From positions 1 to 64,000 of the forward strand of contig NZ_CP039644.1 of assembly GCF_004923315.1 (NCBI RefSeq): 64,000 nt of DNA. The letters are read 5' to 3'. This DNA comes from Azospirillum sp. TSA2s. Its GTDB lineage: Bacteria > Pseudomonadota > Alphaproteobacteria > Azospirillales > Azospirillaceae. A model generated the notes under the pieces. That model did not search any database. It had not been told where the DNA came from and saw only the letters and a program-made list of their open reading frames with translations. Shown one piece after another: positions 32,386 through 42,164 of the stretch (position 1 is the stretch's first letter; each line of letters starts with the position of its first letter). A program made the translations under genes and the position numbers.

Positions 32386-32710
32386 CCTGAGCATTGACCG
32401 TCAGACCCGGTCGATGCTTGCCAAGGCCGTTCACAACGCCGCGTGGGGCCAACTTCGATCCTTCCTCGAATACAAAGCTGCGAACGCTGGTGTTCGGGTG
32501 GAAGCCGTCGATCCGCGCGGAACAAGTCAAACCTGCCCGGAGTGCGGGACCGTCGTCGCCAAGACGCTGTCCGACCGCACGCACCGCTGCGACTGCGGAT
32601 GCGTGATGGATCGGGACGTTGCGGCGGCGAGGGTCATCCTGCAGAGGGCGGGACATGGAACGGGGCCGGGACACGGCCTTCGGACGCCAAGCCAGCGGGG
32701 TGCCGCATAG
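32372..32710 (+). pseudogene. Truncated tnpB (C-terminal about 110 residues)
   Basis: The fragment begins with AIEDLSIDR, which matches the second RuvC motif of the intact TnpB. It continues with MLAKAVHNAAWGQLR, the zinc-ribbon cysteines and MDRDVAAA. Most residues are the same as in the intact copy. About 270 N-terminal residues, including the first RuvC Asp, are gone. It is a relic of a second element of the same family, on the opposite strand. Its right-end hairpin is preserved downstream. Confidence 0.9.
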
Positions 32711-32753
32711 TTGGTCCGAGAAGCCGTCGCCCTTCAGGCGACGGAGTTGTCAC
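32708..32753 (+). ncRNA. Right-end hairpin of the truncated tnpB element
   Basis: CCGTCGCC (32724-32731) and GGCGACGG (32737-32744) form a perfect 8-bp stem with a CTTCA loop, followed by AGTTGTCAC. It matches the right end at 29017-29062. The end of the element is placed at about 32753, and any guide would start at 32754. Confidence 0.5.
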
Positions 32754-33055
32754 TTCAGATATTGCCAATACTCGTCGGACCCTTGTCGTACCGGATGGTG
32801 GGCAGAGATCAGAAATAAATACAGATGTATATACAATTCGCGCAGCCCCCTGTCAATGCATCCTTCGCGAAGACCCTGTCCTGCGTTCCTGCCCTACCCC
32901 CGATGACGACAGGCGCTTCCGTGCAAGCACGAGCGTCGCCTGTGTCTTCCTGCGGTCTCGGATAATGGCGGCTTGGTCCGGATCGCCGCCTTCCGGTAGA
33001 AAGAGGACGCGAGGGTGCCGCAGCGGCGCCCCGCCTTTTCGCTGCCGGGACCATC
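32754..33055. other. Intergenic region upstream of the second type I operon
   Basis: About 300 bases without a gene. A short AT-rich patch (AATAAATACAGATGTATATA, near 32813-32832) stands out and may hold the operon promoter. No inverted repeat of note follows it. Confidence 0.45.
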
Positions 33056-33499
33056 ATGACCATCGAGCCGCCGCCGGATGACCGCATCCCCGAACTCTAT
33101 GCCGACGGGGTCTTCGACATCGGCTTCGGCAACGGCATGGTCCGCATCGATCTGTTCAGCCTGTCGGCGCTCCGCAAGGACGCCAATGGCCAGCCGCTGC
33201 CCGCCATCCGCCAGCGTGTGGTGATGAGCCTGCCCGGCTTCCTCGCCAGCCTGTCCGCCCTGGAAGGCATGCGCCAGCGGCTGGAGGCCGCCGGCGTGCT
33301 GCCGCCCGGCTCCGGCGCCGGACCGGGTGCGCCCGTTTCCGCTCCCCCTCACGCTCCCTCTGTGACTCCCCCTGCCGTTCCGGCCTTCCAGAGCCCGGTG
33401 CAGGCCCCGATCCAGCCCGCCTCCCCCACCGGTCCGTCCACTGGCCCCGCGACGCCGGTCCCCCCGCCCGGGCGGCCCCGCTCGCCGAATTTCGGCTGA
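33056..33499 (+). CDS. Small protein at the head of the type I secretion operon
   Basis: The protein has 147 residues. Residues 12-80 form a compact domain (ELYADGVFDIGFGNGMVRID, then RVVMSLPGFLASLSALEGM) that distantly resembles DUF3467-type proteins: one short beta-rich half and an 'R-VV-S-' helix half. The last 65 residues are Pro/Ala/Ser-rich. There is no signal or membrane segment. The stop lies three bases before the ABC transporter start, so co-transcription is nearly certain. A role as accessory or substrate-handling factor is inference. Confidence 0.75.
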   Translation: MTIEPPPDDRIPELYADGVFDIGFGNGMVRIDLFSLSALRKDANGQPLPAIRQRVVMSLPGFLASLSALEGMRQRLEAAGVLPPGSGAGPGAPVSAPPHAPSVTPPAVPAFQSPVQAPIQPASPTGPSTGPATPVPPPGRPRSPNFG

Positions 33500-33502
33500 C
33501 CG

Positions 33503-35713
33503 ATGCCGGACGCCAGCACGACCGTCGCGCCGCCCCCGCCGGATGCCGCCTTGCCGCCCGGCCCCGATGCGGACGAAAGCACCGCGCTGCGCTGCCTGAC
33601 GCTGGTGGCGCGCCATCACGGCCTGTCGGCCTCGCCGGCCGCCCTGCGCGCCCGCGTCGCCCCTGGAAGAGGCGAGCCCTCGACCGCCGACCTGCTGCGC
33701 ATCGCCGCCGCCACCGGCTTCAAGGCGACCGCCCGCCGGCTGGACTGGAAGGCCCTGCAGGCCCTGCCCCCCGTCTTCCCGTTGCTGGCGCGGCTGTCCA
33801 ACGGCAACACCGTCATCCTGGTCGGGCTGTCCCGCCCGGCCGATCCCGCCGAGGAACCCATGGTCGGCGTCGTCGACCCGCTGGCCGACCGGCTGGACGT
33901 GATCGACGTGCCGCGCGACCGCTTCCTGGAGCGCTGGGACGGCGAACTGGTCTTCCTCAAGCCGCGCCACGGCCTTGCCGACCCGCGCCAGCCCTTCGGC
34001 CTGCGCTGGTTCGTGCCGGAGATCCTGCGCCAGAAATCCGCCTTCCGCGACGTGGTGGTGGCGGCGCTGGTGCTGCACGCGCTTGCCCTTGCCGTCCCGG
34101 TCTATTTCCAGATCGTGATCGACAAGGTGCTGGTGAACGAGACCGTCGCCACCTTGCAGGTGCTGACCATCGGCGTGCTGGCCGCCCTGCTGTTCGAGGC
34201 GGCCTTCCGCTTCCTGCGCCAGTTCATCCTGCTGTCCGCCGCCAACCGCATCGACATCCGCCTGCTGAACCGCACCTTCGGCCATCTGCTCGACCTGCCC
34301 ATCACCTTCTTCGACGGGCATTCGGCCGGCGTCACCGTGCGCCACATGCAGCAGGTGGAGCGCATCCGCGAGTTCCTGACCGGCAACCTGTTGTCCACCG
34401 TGCTCGACAGCCTGGTGCTGCTGGTCTTCCTGCCGGTGCTGTTCTTCTATTCGGTCAAGCTGACCCTGGTGGCGTTGCTGTTCGCAGCCCTGATCGCCGG
34501 CGTGGTCGTCGCCCTGGTGCCGGTCTACCGCAGCCGCCTGCGCGACCTCTACAACGCCGACGCCGAGCGGCAGGCCATGCTGGTGGAGACCATCCACGGC
34601 ATGCGCACCGTCAAATCCTCCGCGCTCGAACCGCAGCAGCGCCGCGGCTGGGACCGCAAGGCGGCCCGCGCGGTGACCAGCCATTACCGGGTCGGCCGCA
34701 TCTCCATCGCCGCCCGCACGGTGACGGAGTTCCTGGAAAAGGCGATGATGGTGGCGGTGGTCGCCGTCGGCGCCTTCGACGTCTTCGACCGCCAGCTGTC
34801 GGTCGGCGCGCTGATCGCCTTCCAGATGCTGTCGGGCCGGGTGGTGACGCCGCTGGTGCAGATCGTCTCGCTGATCCACCAGTATCAGGAGACCGCCCTG
34901 TCGGTGCGCATGCTGGGCGAGGTGATGAACCACCCGGCCGAGCCAAGGCGCGAGGGCAGCGGTGCCTGCCCCGCCCTGATCGGCCGCATCGAGATCGAGG
35001 GGCTCGGCTTCCGCTACGACCGCAACCGCCCGCCGGCCTTGGACGGCGTCACCCTGACCGTGCCTGCCGGCTCCGTCGTCGGGCTGGTCGGGCGAAGCGG
35101 CTCGGGCAAGAGCACGCTGATGCGCCTCCTCCAGGGTTTCTACCCGCTGCAGGACGGCAGCATCCGCTATGACGGGCTCGACATCCGCGAACTGGATCTG
35201 GCCCATCTGCGCCGCTCCATCGGCGTGGTGCTGCAGGAGAACTTCCTGTTCCGCGGCACCATCCGCGACAACATCGCCATGACCATGCCCGAGGCCAGCC
35301 GCGAGGAGATCGTCGAGGCCGCACGGCTGGCCGGCGCCGACGAGTTCATCCACCGCTTGCCTGACGGCTACGACACGCTGGTGGAGGAGGGGGCGACCAA
35401 CCTGTCCGGCGGCCAGAAGCAGCGCATCGCCATCGCCCGCGCCCTGCTGCCCCAGCCGCGCCTGCTGATCCTGGACGAGGCGACCAGCGCGCTCGACCCC
35501 GACAGCGAGGCCATCGTCATGGCCAACCTGCGGCGCATCGCCCGCGGCCGCACCGTGCTGATCGTCACCCACCGCCTCTCCACCCTGACCGGCTGCGACA
35601 CCATCGCCGTGCTGGAGCAAGGCCGCCTGCTCGACCTCGCCCCCCATCCCACCCTGCTCGACCGCTGCGCCGAATACCGGCATCTGTGGCAGCAGCAGAA
35701 TCGGGGGCGCTGA
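33503..35713 (+). CDS. Type I secretion ABC transporter with degenerate C39-like domain (second copy)
   Basis: The protein has 736 residues. In the C39-like domain (about 25-155) Ser replaces the catalytic Cys (DESTALRCLTLVARHHG), so it is expected to be non-proteolytic. The membrane domain (about 175-440) includes VYFQIVIDKVLVNETVATL, as in HlyB-type exporters. The ATPase has [17 protein letters not shown] and [12 protein letters not shown]. Known role: drives export of RTX-type substrates. It is the middle gene of a three-gene operon whose other members are the small protein before it and the adaptor after it. It differs widely from the copy at 5667-7958 and is not a recent duplicate. Confidence 0.93.
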   Translation: MPDASTTVAPPPPDAALPPGPDADESTALRCLTLVARHHGLSASPAALRARVAPGRGEPSTADLLRIAAATGFKATARRLDWKALQALPPVFPLLARLSNGNTVILVGLSRPADPAEEPMVGVVDPLADRLDVIDVPRDRFLERWDGELVFLKPRHGLADPRQPFGLRWFVPEILRQKSAFRDVVVAALVLHALALAVPVYFQIVIDKVLVNETVATLQVLTIGVLAALLFEAAFRFLRQFILLSAANRIDIRLLNRTFGHLLDLPITFFDGHSAGVTVRHMQQVERIREFLTGNLLSTVLDSLVLLVFLPVLFFYSVKLTLVALLFAALIAGVVVALVPVYRSRLRDLYNADAERQAMLVETIHGMRTVKSSALEPQQRRGWDRKAARAVTSHYRVGRISIAARTVTEFLEKAMMVAVVAVGAFDVFDRQLSVGALIAFQMLSGRVVTPLVQIVSLIHQYQETALSVRMLGEVMNHPAEPRREGSGACPALIGRIEIEGLGFRYDRNRPPALDGVTLTVPAGSVVGLVGRSGSGKSTLMRLLQGFYPLQDGSIRYDGLDIRELDLAHLRRSIGVVLQENFLFRGTIRDNIAMTMPEASREEIVEAARLAGADEFIHRLPDGYDTLVEEGATNLSGGQKQRIAIARALLPQPRLLILDEATSALDPDSEAIVMANLRRIARGRTVLIVTHRLSTLTGCDTIAVLEQGRLLDLAPHPTLLDRCAEYRHLWQQQNRGR

Positions 35714-35716
35714 GCC

Positions 35717-37222
35717 ATGCCCGACACCCGGATGCCCGAGATGGAGCAGGACGCAGCACCGGCGGAGACCGGCCGCGAGGTCGTCCCGGCCAAGCCCTCT
35801 CCCCCTGCTCCTCCCGCCCGCCGCCGCGCCGCCCTGCCCGCCCCGTCGGCCCCGCCGCCGGGCTTCGCGCTGGACTATCTGCCGGACGGGGCGGCGATCG
35901 AACATGCGCCGCTGCCCTGGCTCGCGCGTTCCACCCTCTATGTGCTGGCCGGGCTCTTGGTGGTGCTGGTGCTGTGGGCCGGCTTCGCCCAGGTCGACCG
36001 CATCGTCACCGCCGGCGGCCGGCTGGTGACCACCGCGCCGCTGGTGGTGGCCCAGCCGCTGGAGACCGCGGTGGTGCGCGGCGTCGACGTCCAGGTCGGC
36101 GACCGCGTCCGGGCCGGCGACCGTCTGGCGACGCTCGACCCCACCTTCGCCGCGGCGGATCTGGCCGACCTGACCGGCAAGCTCGCCGGCGTCGAGGCGC
36201 AGATCGGCCGTCTGCGCGCCGAACTGGACGGCAGCGACTACACCCCGCTCGCCGGCAACCCCGCCAATAATTCCGTTTTTGCGGTCCAAGCGGCCATCCT
36301 GGAGCGCCGCCGTGCCGAATACCGCTCCCGCCTCGCCTCGCTGGACGAGAAGGCCGGACAGCTGGACAGCGCCATCGCCGCCAGCCGCCGCGCCCAGGCC
36401 GGCCTTGCTGAGCGGCTCGCCGTGGTCGGCGAGGTGGAGGACATCCGCCGCCAGCTTCAGGAACGCCAGACCGGCTCGCGCCTGACCTACCTGGAGGCGC
36501 GGATCGAGCGGCTGCGCATGCGCGACGACCTGACCGCCCTGCAGGACCGCGAGCGCGAGAGCGCGCACGAACTGCGCGGCGTCCAGGCCGACCGCGCCGC
36601 CTTCGTCGACGAATGGCGCCGCAAGACGGCGGAGGAACTGGTGGAGCAGACCCGCCAGCGGGCCACCCTGGTCGAGCAGATCGCCAAGGCCGAGCGCCGC
36701 CGTTCGCTGGTCACCCTGACCGCCCCGGTCGACGCGGTGGTGCTGGAGGTGGCCAAGCGCTCCGTCGGCTCCGTCATCCGCGAGGCCGAACCGCTGGTCA
36801 CCCTGGTCCCCGCCGACGTGCCGCTGGAGGTCGAGGCCGACATCCCGTCGCGCGACATCGGTCTGGTGCGGGTCGGCGACTTCGTGCGGGTGAAGCTGGA
36901 CGCCTTCCCCTTCCAGCGCCACGGCACCCTGTCCGGCGAGATCCGCACCATCAGCGCCGACGCCTTCACCCATGACGCCGCCCAGGCGGCTCAGGGCGCC
37001 GCCACTCCCATCAACACCGATGGCCCTCGGCCCGCGGCGGCTGCGGTCTTCCGCACCCGCATTCGCCTGACCGATACCCATCTGGAGGAGGTGCCGGAGG
37101 GCACGCAGCTCAGCCCCGGCATGGTCGCCTCTGCGGAGATCCGGGTCGGCACCCGCTCGGTGCTGTCCTACTTCCTCTACCCGGTCATCCGCGCGCTCGA
37201 CGAGAGCATCCGCGAGCCGTAG
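35717..37222 (+). CDS. HlyD-family type I secretion adaptor (second copy)
   Basis: The protein has 501 residues and starts three bases after the ABC stop codon. A Pro-rich N-terminus (1-50) is followed by a membrane helix at about 72-92 (TLYVLAGLLVVLVLWAGFAQ). Next come barrel and lipoyl halves with LVVAQPLETAVVRGVDVQVG and LTAPVDAVVLEVAKRSVGS, separated by a long helical hairpin (about 145-330). The C-terminus has LSPGMVASAEIRVGTRSVLSY. Known role: periplasmic bridge between ABC transporter and outer-membrane channel. The last 38 bases overlap the convergent gene at 37185. Confidence 0.92.
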   Translation: MPDTRMPEMEQDAAPAETGREVVPAKPSPPAPPARRRAALPAPSAPPPGFALDYLPDGAAIEHAPLPWLARSTLYVLAGLLVVLVLWAGFAQVDRIVTAGGRLVTTAPLVVAQPLETAVVRGVDVQVGDRVRAGDRLATLDPTFAAADLADLTGKLAGVEAQIGRLRAELDGSDYTPLAGNPANNSVFAVQAAILERRRAEYRSRLASLDEKAGQLDSAIAASRRAQAGLAERLAVVGEVEDIRRQLQERQTGSRLTYLEARIERLRMRDDLTALQDRERESAHELRGVQADRAAFVDEWRRKTAEELVEQTRQRATLVEQIAKAERRRSLVTLTAPVDAVVLEVAKRSVGSVIREAEPLVTLVPADVPLEVEADIPSRDIGLVRVGDFVRVKLDAFPFQRHGTLSGEIRTISADAFTHDAAQAAQGAATPINTDGPRPAAAAVFRTRIRLTDTHLEEVPEGTQLSPGMVASAEIRVGTRSVLSYFLYPVIRALDESIREP

Positions 37223-39863
37223 CGTCACCGGTGTCCGCATGGCTGCCGGTCGGCGGCATCGCCGCTTTGCGCAGCAAAAGTCCCTGAGCCGTTATCAGGA
37301 GTCCCAGCAAGGCAGCCAGGTAGCCGGCCGGCATGAAAGGCGGGCGGAAGCGGAATTCGATGGTCGCGGTGCCTGCAGGTATGGCGACCTGCTGGAATAG
37401 ATCATCGACGCGAGCAATCGGGGATTCCTGCCCATTCACGAAGGCGCGCCATCCATCCATGAGCAGTTCCCGGCGCTGCAAGGTGGAAGCGCTGGAACAG
37501 GATGTCTCCACCTTGTCTCGGGACAGCGGGATGATGCGGCAATCGGCGGCACTGAAATAGGGGGATGGGTTTGCAAGCTCGTAGATGTCCATCACGCCAT
37601 CGCCATAAACGTGACGGACGGCGGAGCGGCCGCTCACCTCCAGCCAAATCTTGGCCATGTAACCGGGAATGGGTTGACCGTCGCGGGACAGGGTGTTGTC
37701 GGTGGTCTGTGGGAAAGCCCAAAGGGCAACCGGAAACTGGCCGCCGTCATACAGCACTTCGATGGTCAAAGGCCCGTCGGCGACGTTCAGGCCGCGGTCC
37801 AATGGAATGAAGAAATAGGTATTGTCCCGCGACTCCTTCACCATCCGGTGGCCGGCCACGCACTGGGAGGCTGAGCACATCGTGATCCGGAAGGCGCCAT
37901 CGCTTTGCGAGCCGTAATTGGCGATGGTGATCGCCACGCCGCCGACGGCGGTGCCGACCGGAGGTGTCGGTACGGTGATGGTGAACCGGCTGCCGTTTTC
38001 CAACCGCATCACTTCGCTTGGACCGGGGCTCGGCCGCAACTCCTTCGGCTGCCAGGAGAACGGATTCATGCCGGCCGGGCTCACGATGTATTTGACGCCG
38101 GTCTGCCGATAGGCATCCAGATTCCGGATGAGCGCTTCGCCAGCGGTCGGACCGTCCGGTTTGGCACGGCTGAAGCCTGTGAACAGGATGTCCACCGTGT
38201 TGTCATCCAGGCGGTGGGTGACGAAGTCCACCCACTCTTTGGGCAAGGGCAGGTCGTTGTGGTTGATGCTGGAGATGCCGAAATAAGCCCCGTAATTCGG
38301 CATGATCGGCCCCAGCGTGTAGAAGCGCTGGAAACCGAGATTGTTCTGAAGAAACTCGACGCCGCCCAGATCGATCCGGCTTTTTCCGCCCGGATAAAAG
38401 AAAGTTGGAAGGATGAAGTAAAGGATGGCCTCGCCGGCGACCAGCAGCGACAGCGTCGTTGCCCTGCCAACCGGCTTGCGGATGAACAGGAAACTGGCCA
38501 AGCCGATGGCCATGCCGGCTCCGGCGAGGGCCAGGGAACCGGCGAACCAGAAGGGAACCGGCGGTCGGACCAGAAGGCCGGCAGACAGGGCGAAGGCGGC
38601 GGCCATCAGCAGGCTTGCCCCTCCAATCCCGATCCACATGGTCCGGCGGGAGCATCCGTCCTTCAGCACGGCATCCAGAGCGCCGGCGGCAAGCACCGCA
38701 AGGCAAAACTCCCAGGAGGGGGGGAGATAGCGGTAGAAGGCGGAAAGGCCGACCCCAGGCACCGCTGTGACCAGTTCCTGGATGCCGGGCATTCCAAAAG
38801 AGGCTGCAATGCTTAGGATTGCCCAACCGGCCAGCAGGTTGCGCAGCCGACCGATCCTTGCGACCGAAAAGCCGATCACGGCCAGAATGGTGAGCCCGAC
38901 GCCGGCATAGCCGCCGGTATCCCCCCAATACTCCACCTGCTGGAAAATCGGGCCGTAGAGATAAGGAAGGAAAAGATTCACCAAGTGATCGGACGCCAGA
39001 TGGGCGCCGCCGAAGGCGCTGTCCGTATGGCCGCCGACAAAGGCATGCGGCAGGAAAGTAAGGAAGGCGATCAGGATCGGCGCCGCCAGCAGCAGACCTC
39101 CGATCGTTCCGGCTGCGATGCGGACCAGGAAGGCGATGGCGGTCCGTCCCGACATTTCGCTTGCCCGCACGAGAACCCAGCAGGCAATCAGGAGCCCGTT
39201 CAGATAGGCGACCTCGGGAAAGCCTGCATACAGCGACAATGCAAGACCGGCTGCGATCCAGAACCAGCCGCCACGATGACCGGTAAGCAACCGGTCGCGC
39301 ACGGTTTCAACACCAAGCAGAACGACGGGTAGGAACGGGATCGGGTTGATGACTGCGTTGGCCATCCAAGCGAAGGACCCGTTGAACTGGAACAGCAATC
39401 CTCCCAAACAGGCAGCCAATGTGCAAAAGGACAAACGGCGCAATAGAAAATAGGTGAACAGGCCCGCGATGATTTGCAAAAGAATATGGGCGTAGAGCTG
39501 CCCGTTTGGAAAATACAAAAGCAGCGTCAGAGGGAAAAGGGCGGCAGATTGCATCTCGCCGGCCAGCGGCACTCCGACCCCTTCGAAGTGATTCCACCAC
39601 GGTATGATACCGTTGATCAGGTCGGACGCGGCTCTGTGACCCAAGGCGTGACTGGTGAAGGCGATGTTGGGATCAATGGTCGGCGGGTTACCGTTCAGCC
39701 ATCCGCCTGCACGCTCAGCGGTCAATCCGCTATAGCTGAACAACGGGTTGGCCATCAGCACGTTAAGAATCAGATGGATTTTTGCCAGGACAGGCGCAGC
39801 CAGAAGTATCAGGACAGAGAGAAAGTTTGCCCAGCCTCTGTTCGAAAAACCGCTTTGGAGCAT
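37185..39863 (-). CDS. Large polytopic membrane protein (YfhO-like)
   Basis: The protein has 892 residues. About twelve membrane segments fill 15-500, with NPLFSYSGLT and INGIIPWWNHFEGVGVPLAGEMQ in the first outside loop, as in YfhO-type and other GT-C-like proteins. The C-terminal 380 residues form a soluble beta-rich domain (FYTLGPIMPNYGAYFGISSI, RRELLMDGWRAFVNGQESPI). Known relatives transfer sugars from lipid carriers to surface polymers, but the activity here is not shown. Base use is somewhat less GC-rich than neighbours. It is convergent with, and overlaps, the type I adaptor. Divergent galE lies 236 bases upstream. Confidence 0.75.
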   Translation of the reverse strand: MLQSGFSNRGWANFLSVLILLAAPVLAKIHLILNVLMANPLFSYSGLTAERAGGWLNGNPPTIDPNIAFTSHALGHRAASDLINGIIPWWNHFEGVGVPLAGEMQSAALFPLTLLLYFPNGQLYAHILLQIIAGLFTYFLLRRLSFCTLAACLGGLLFQFNGSFAWMANAVINPIPFLPVVLLGVETVRDRLLTGHRGGWFWIAAGLALSLYAGFPEVAYLNGLLIACWVLVRASEMSGRTAIAFLVRIAAGTIGGLLLAAPILIAFLTFLPHAFVGGHTDSAFGGAHLASDHLVNLFLPYLYGPIFQQVEYWGDTGGYAGVGLTILAVIGFSVARIGRLRNLLAGWAILSIAASFGMPGIQELVTAVPGVGLSAFYRYLPPSWEFCLAVLAAGALDAVLKDGCSRRTMWIGIGGASLLMAAAFALSAGLLVRPPVPFWFAGSLALAGAGMAIGLASFLFIRKPVGRATTLSLLVAGEAILYFILPTFFYPGGKSRIDLGGVEFLQNNLGFQRFYTLGPIMPNYGAYFGISSINHNDLPLPKEWVDFVTHRLDDNTVDILFTGFSRAKPDGPTAGEALIRNLDAYRQTGVKYIVSPAGMNPFSWQPKELRPSPGPSEVMRLENGSRFTITVPTPPVGTAVGGVAITIANYGSQSDGAFRITMCSASQCVAGHRMVKESRDNTYFFIPLDRGLNVADGPLTIEVLYDGGQFPVALWAFPQTTDNTLSRDGQPIPGYMAKIWLEVSGRSAVRHVYGDGVMDIYELANPSPYFSAADCRIIPLSRDKVETSCSSASTLQRRELLMDGWRAFVNGQESPIARVDDLFQQVAIPAGTATIEFRFRPPFMPAGYLAALLGLLITAQGLLLRKAAMPPTGSHADTGDATARGCSRRARG

Positions 39864-40099
39864 TGGAAAAAGCCGTTGATGAAGTGGTCTGGAAAGGAAT
39901 TGCTATAGGCAGGAGAAGCCAAATGGCAGCGCCTTGCTTATGGCGGTCCCCTCCACCTTCGTCAATCGTAATACGCCCTTGAGAACGTCTGTATTCCTTC
40001 GAAAGCACTGGGGACCGATACGGAAAAATGCTCAAAGGGTGCGGTGTGGAGATGATAGCATCTGGTCGGTTTGTTGCAACGCAGCGTGAACGGACGGTC

Positions 40100-41116
40100 A
40101 TGGTAACTTCGCTCCAACATTCGGCATTGAACGCGACCGTGCTGGTAACCGGCGGCGCCGGCTATATCGGCTCCCATGTGGTGCTGGCGCTGCGCGACCA
40201 GGGACGGGACGTCGTGGTGCTGGACGACCTGTCCACCGGCCGGCGCTCGGCGATCCCCGAGGGCACGGTCCTGGTCGAGGGCGACGTCGGCGACAAGGCG
40301 CTGCTGGCCGAGACCTTCGCCCGCCACGGCATCGGCACCGTGATGCATTTCGCCGGCAGCATTGTCGTGCCGGACTCGGTGGAGCGGCCGCTCGCCTACT
40401 ACCGCAACAACACGGTGAAGAGCCACGCCCTGATCGAGGCCTGCGTCGAGGCCGGGATCGGCCGCTTCATCTTCTCCTCCACCGCCGCCGTCTACGGCAT
40501 GCCCGACCGGCTGCCGATCGACGAGCAGACGCCAACCAAGCCGATCAACCCCTACGGCTCTTCCAAGCTGATGACGGAGTGGATGCTGCGCGACACCGCG
40601 GCGGCGCATGACCTGCGCTATGTCGCTCTGCGCTATTTCAACGTCGCCGGGGCCGACCCGCAGGGTCGCTCGGGGCAGGTGTCGAAGGTCGCCACCCACC
40701 TGATCAAGATCGCCGCCCAGACCGTCACCGGCCAGCGGGCGGAGCTGCAGATCTTCGGCGACGACTACGACACGGCGGACGGCACCTGCGTGCGCGACTA
40801 CATCCATGTCAGCGACCTTGCCGACGCCCATGTCGCGGCGCTGCGCCATCTGGAGGCGGGCGGCGCGTCGGAGGTGCTGAACTGCGGCTACGGCCGCGGC
40901 TATTCGGTGCGCGAGGTGCTGGCGATGGTGGAGCGGGTGACCGGCAGGCCGCTGCCCATGCGCATCGGCCCGCGCCGCGCCGGCGATCCCCCGGCCCTGG
41001 TGGCGGGCGTCGAGCGCATTGGCCACACGCTCGACTGGACTCCGCGTCACGCCGACCTGGAGACCATCGTCGCCTCGGCACTTGCCTGGGAGGAGCGGCT
41101 GGTCCGCCAGGAGTGA
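40100..41116 (+). CDS. galE: UDP-glucose 4-epimerase
   Basis: ATG at 40100 gives 338 residues, the family norm; an upstream ATG at 40028 adds 24 unlike residues. The extended SDR fold shows TGGAGYIGS for NAD, DDLSTG, FAGSIVVPDSVE, SSTAAVYG and the catalytic YGSSK (Tyr/Lys). HVSDLADAHVAAL is typical of GalE. Known reaction: UDP-glucose to UDP-galactose and back, feeding exopolysaccharide and LPS synthesis. The gene is monocistronic, ended by a strong terminator shared with the convergent uxs gene. Confidence 0.95.
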   Translation: MVTSLQHSALNATVLVTGGAGYIGSHVVLALRDQGRDVVVLDDLSTGRRSAIPEGTVLVEGDVGDKALLAETFARHGIGTVMHFAGSIVVPDSVERPLAYYRNNTVKSHALIEACVEAGIGRFIFSSTAAVYGMPDRLPIDEQTPTKPINPYGSSKLMTEWMLRDTAAAHDLRYVALRYFNVAGADPQGRSGQVSKVATHLIKIAAQTVTGQRAELQIFGDDYDTADGTCVRDYIHVSDLADAHVAALRHLEAGGASEVLNCGYGRGYSVREVLAMVERVTGRPLPMRIGPRRAGDPPALVAGVERIGHTLDWTPRHADLETIVASALAWEERLVRQE

Positions 41117-41133
41117 GTGCGGAGGAGCAAAAG

Positions 41134-41167
41134 AAAAGGGCGCCGGTCGAAAGGCCGGCGCCCTTTT
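41134..41167. terminator. Bidirectional rho-independent terminator
   Basis: A 13-bp perfect inverted repeat, AAAAGGGCGCCGG (41134-41146) and CCGGCGCCCTTTT (41155-41167), lies between convergent galE and the UDP-xylose synthase gene. It has A/T tails on both sides. Confidence 0.9.
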
Positions 41168-41182
41168 CAGATACGGTTTGCC

Positions 41183-42136
<954 letters not shown>

Positions 42137-42164
42137 GGGACTGACGAAGCCTTTTTGGGAGAGG

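Noticed and set aside
32231..32674. 147-residue minus-strand frame as a complete BrnT toxin
   Set aside because: Only the last 50 or so residues are BrnT-like; the rest is the antisense of a tnpB fragment.
32809..33087. 92-residue minus-strand frame before the second type I operon
   Set aside because: It overlaps the start of the operon's first gene, its composition is unlike coding DNA, and it has no ribosome site.
32894..37240. 1448-residue minus-strand open frame
   Set aside because: It is the antisense of the second type I secretion operon, whose plus-strand products have clear ABC and HlyD motifs.
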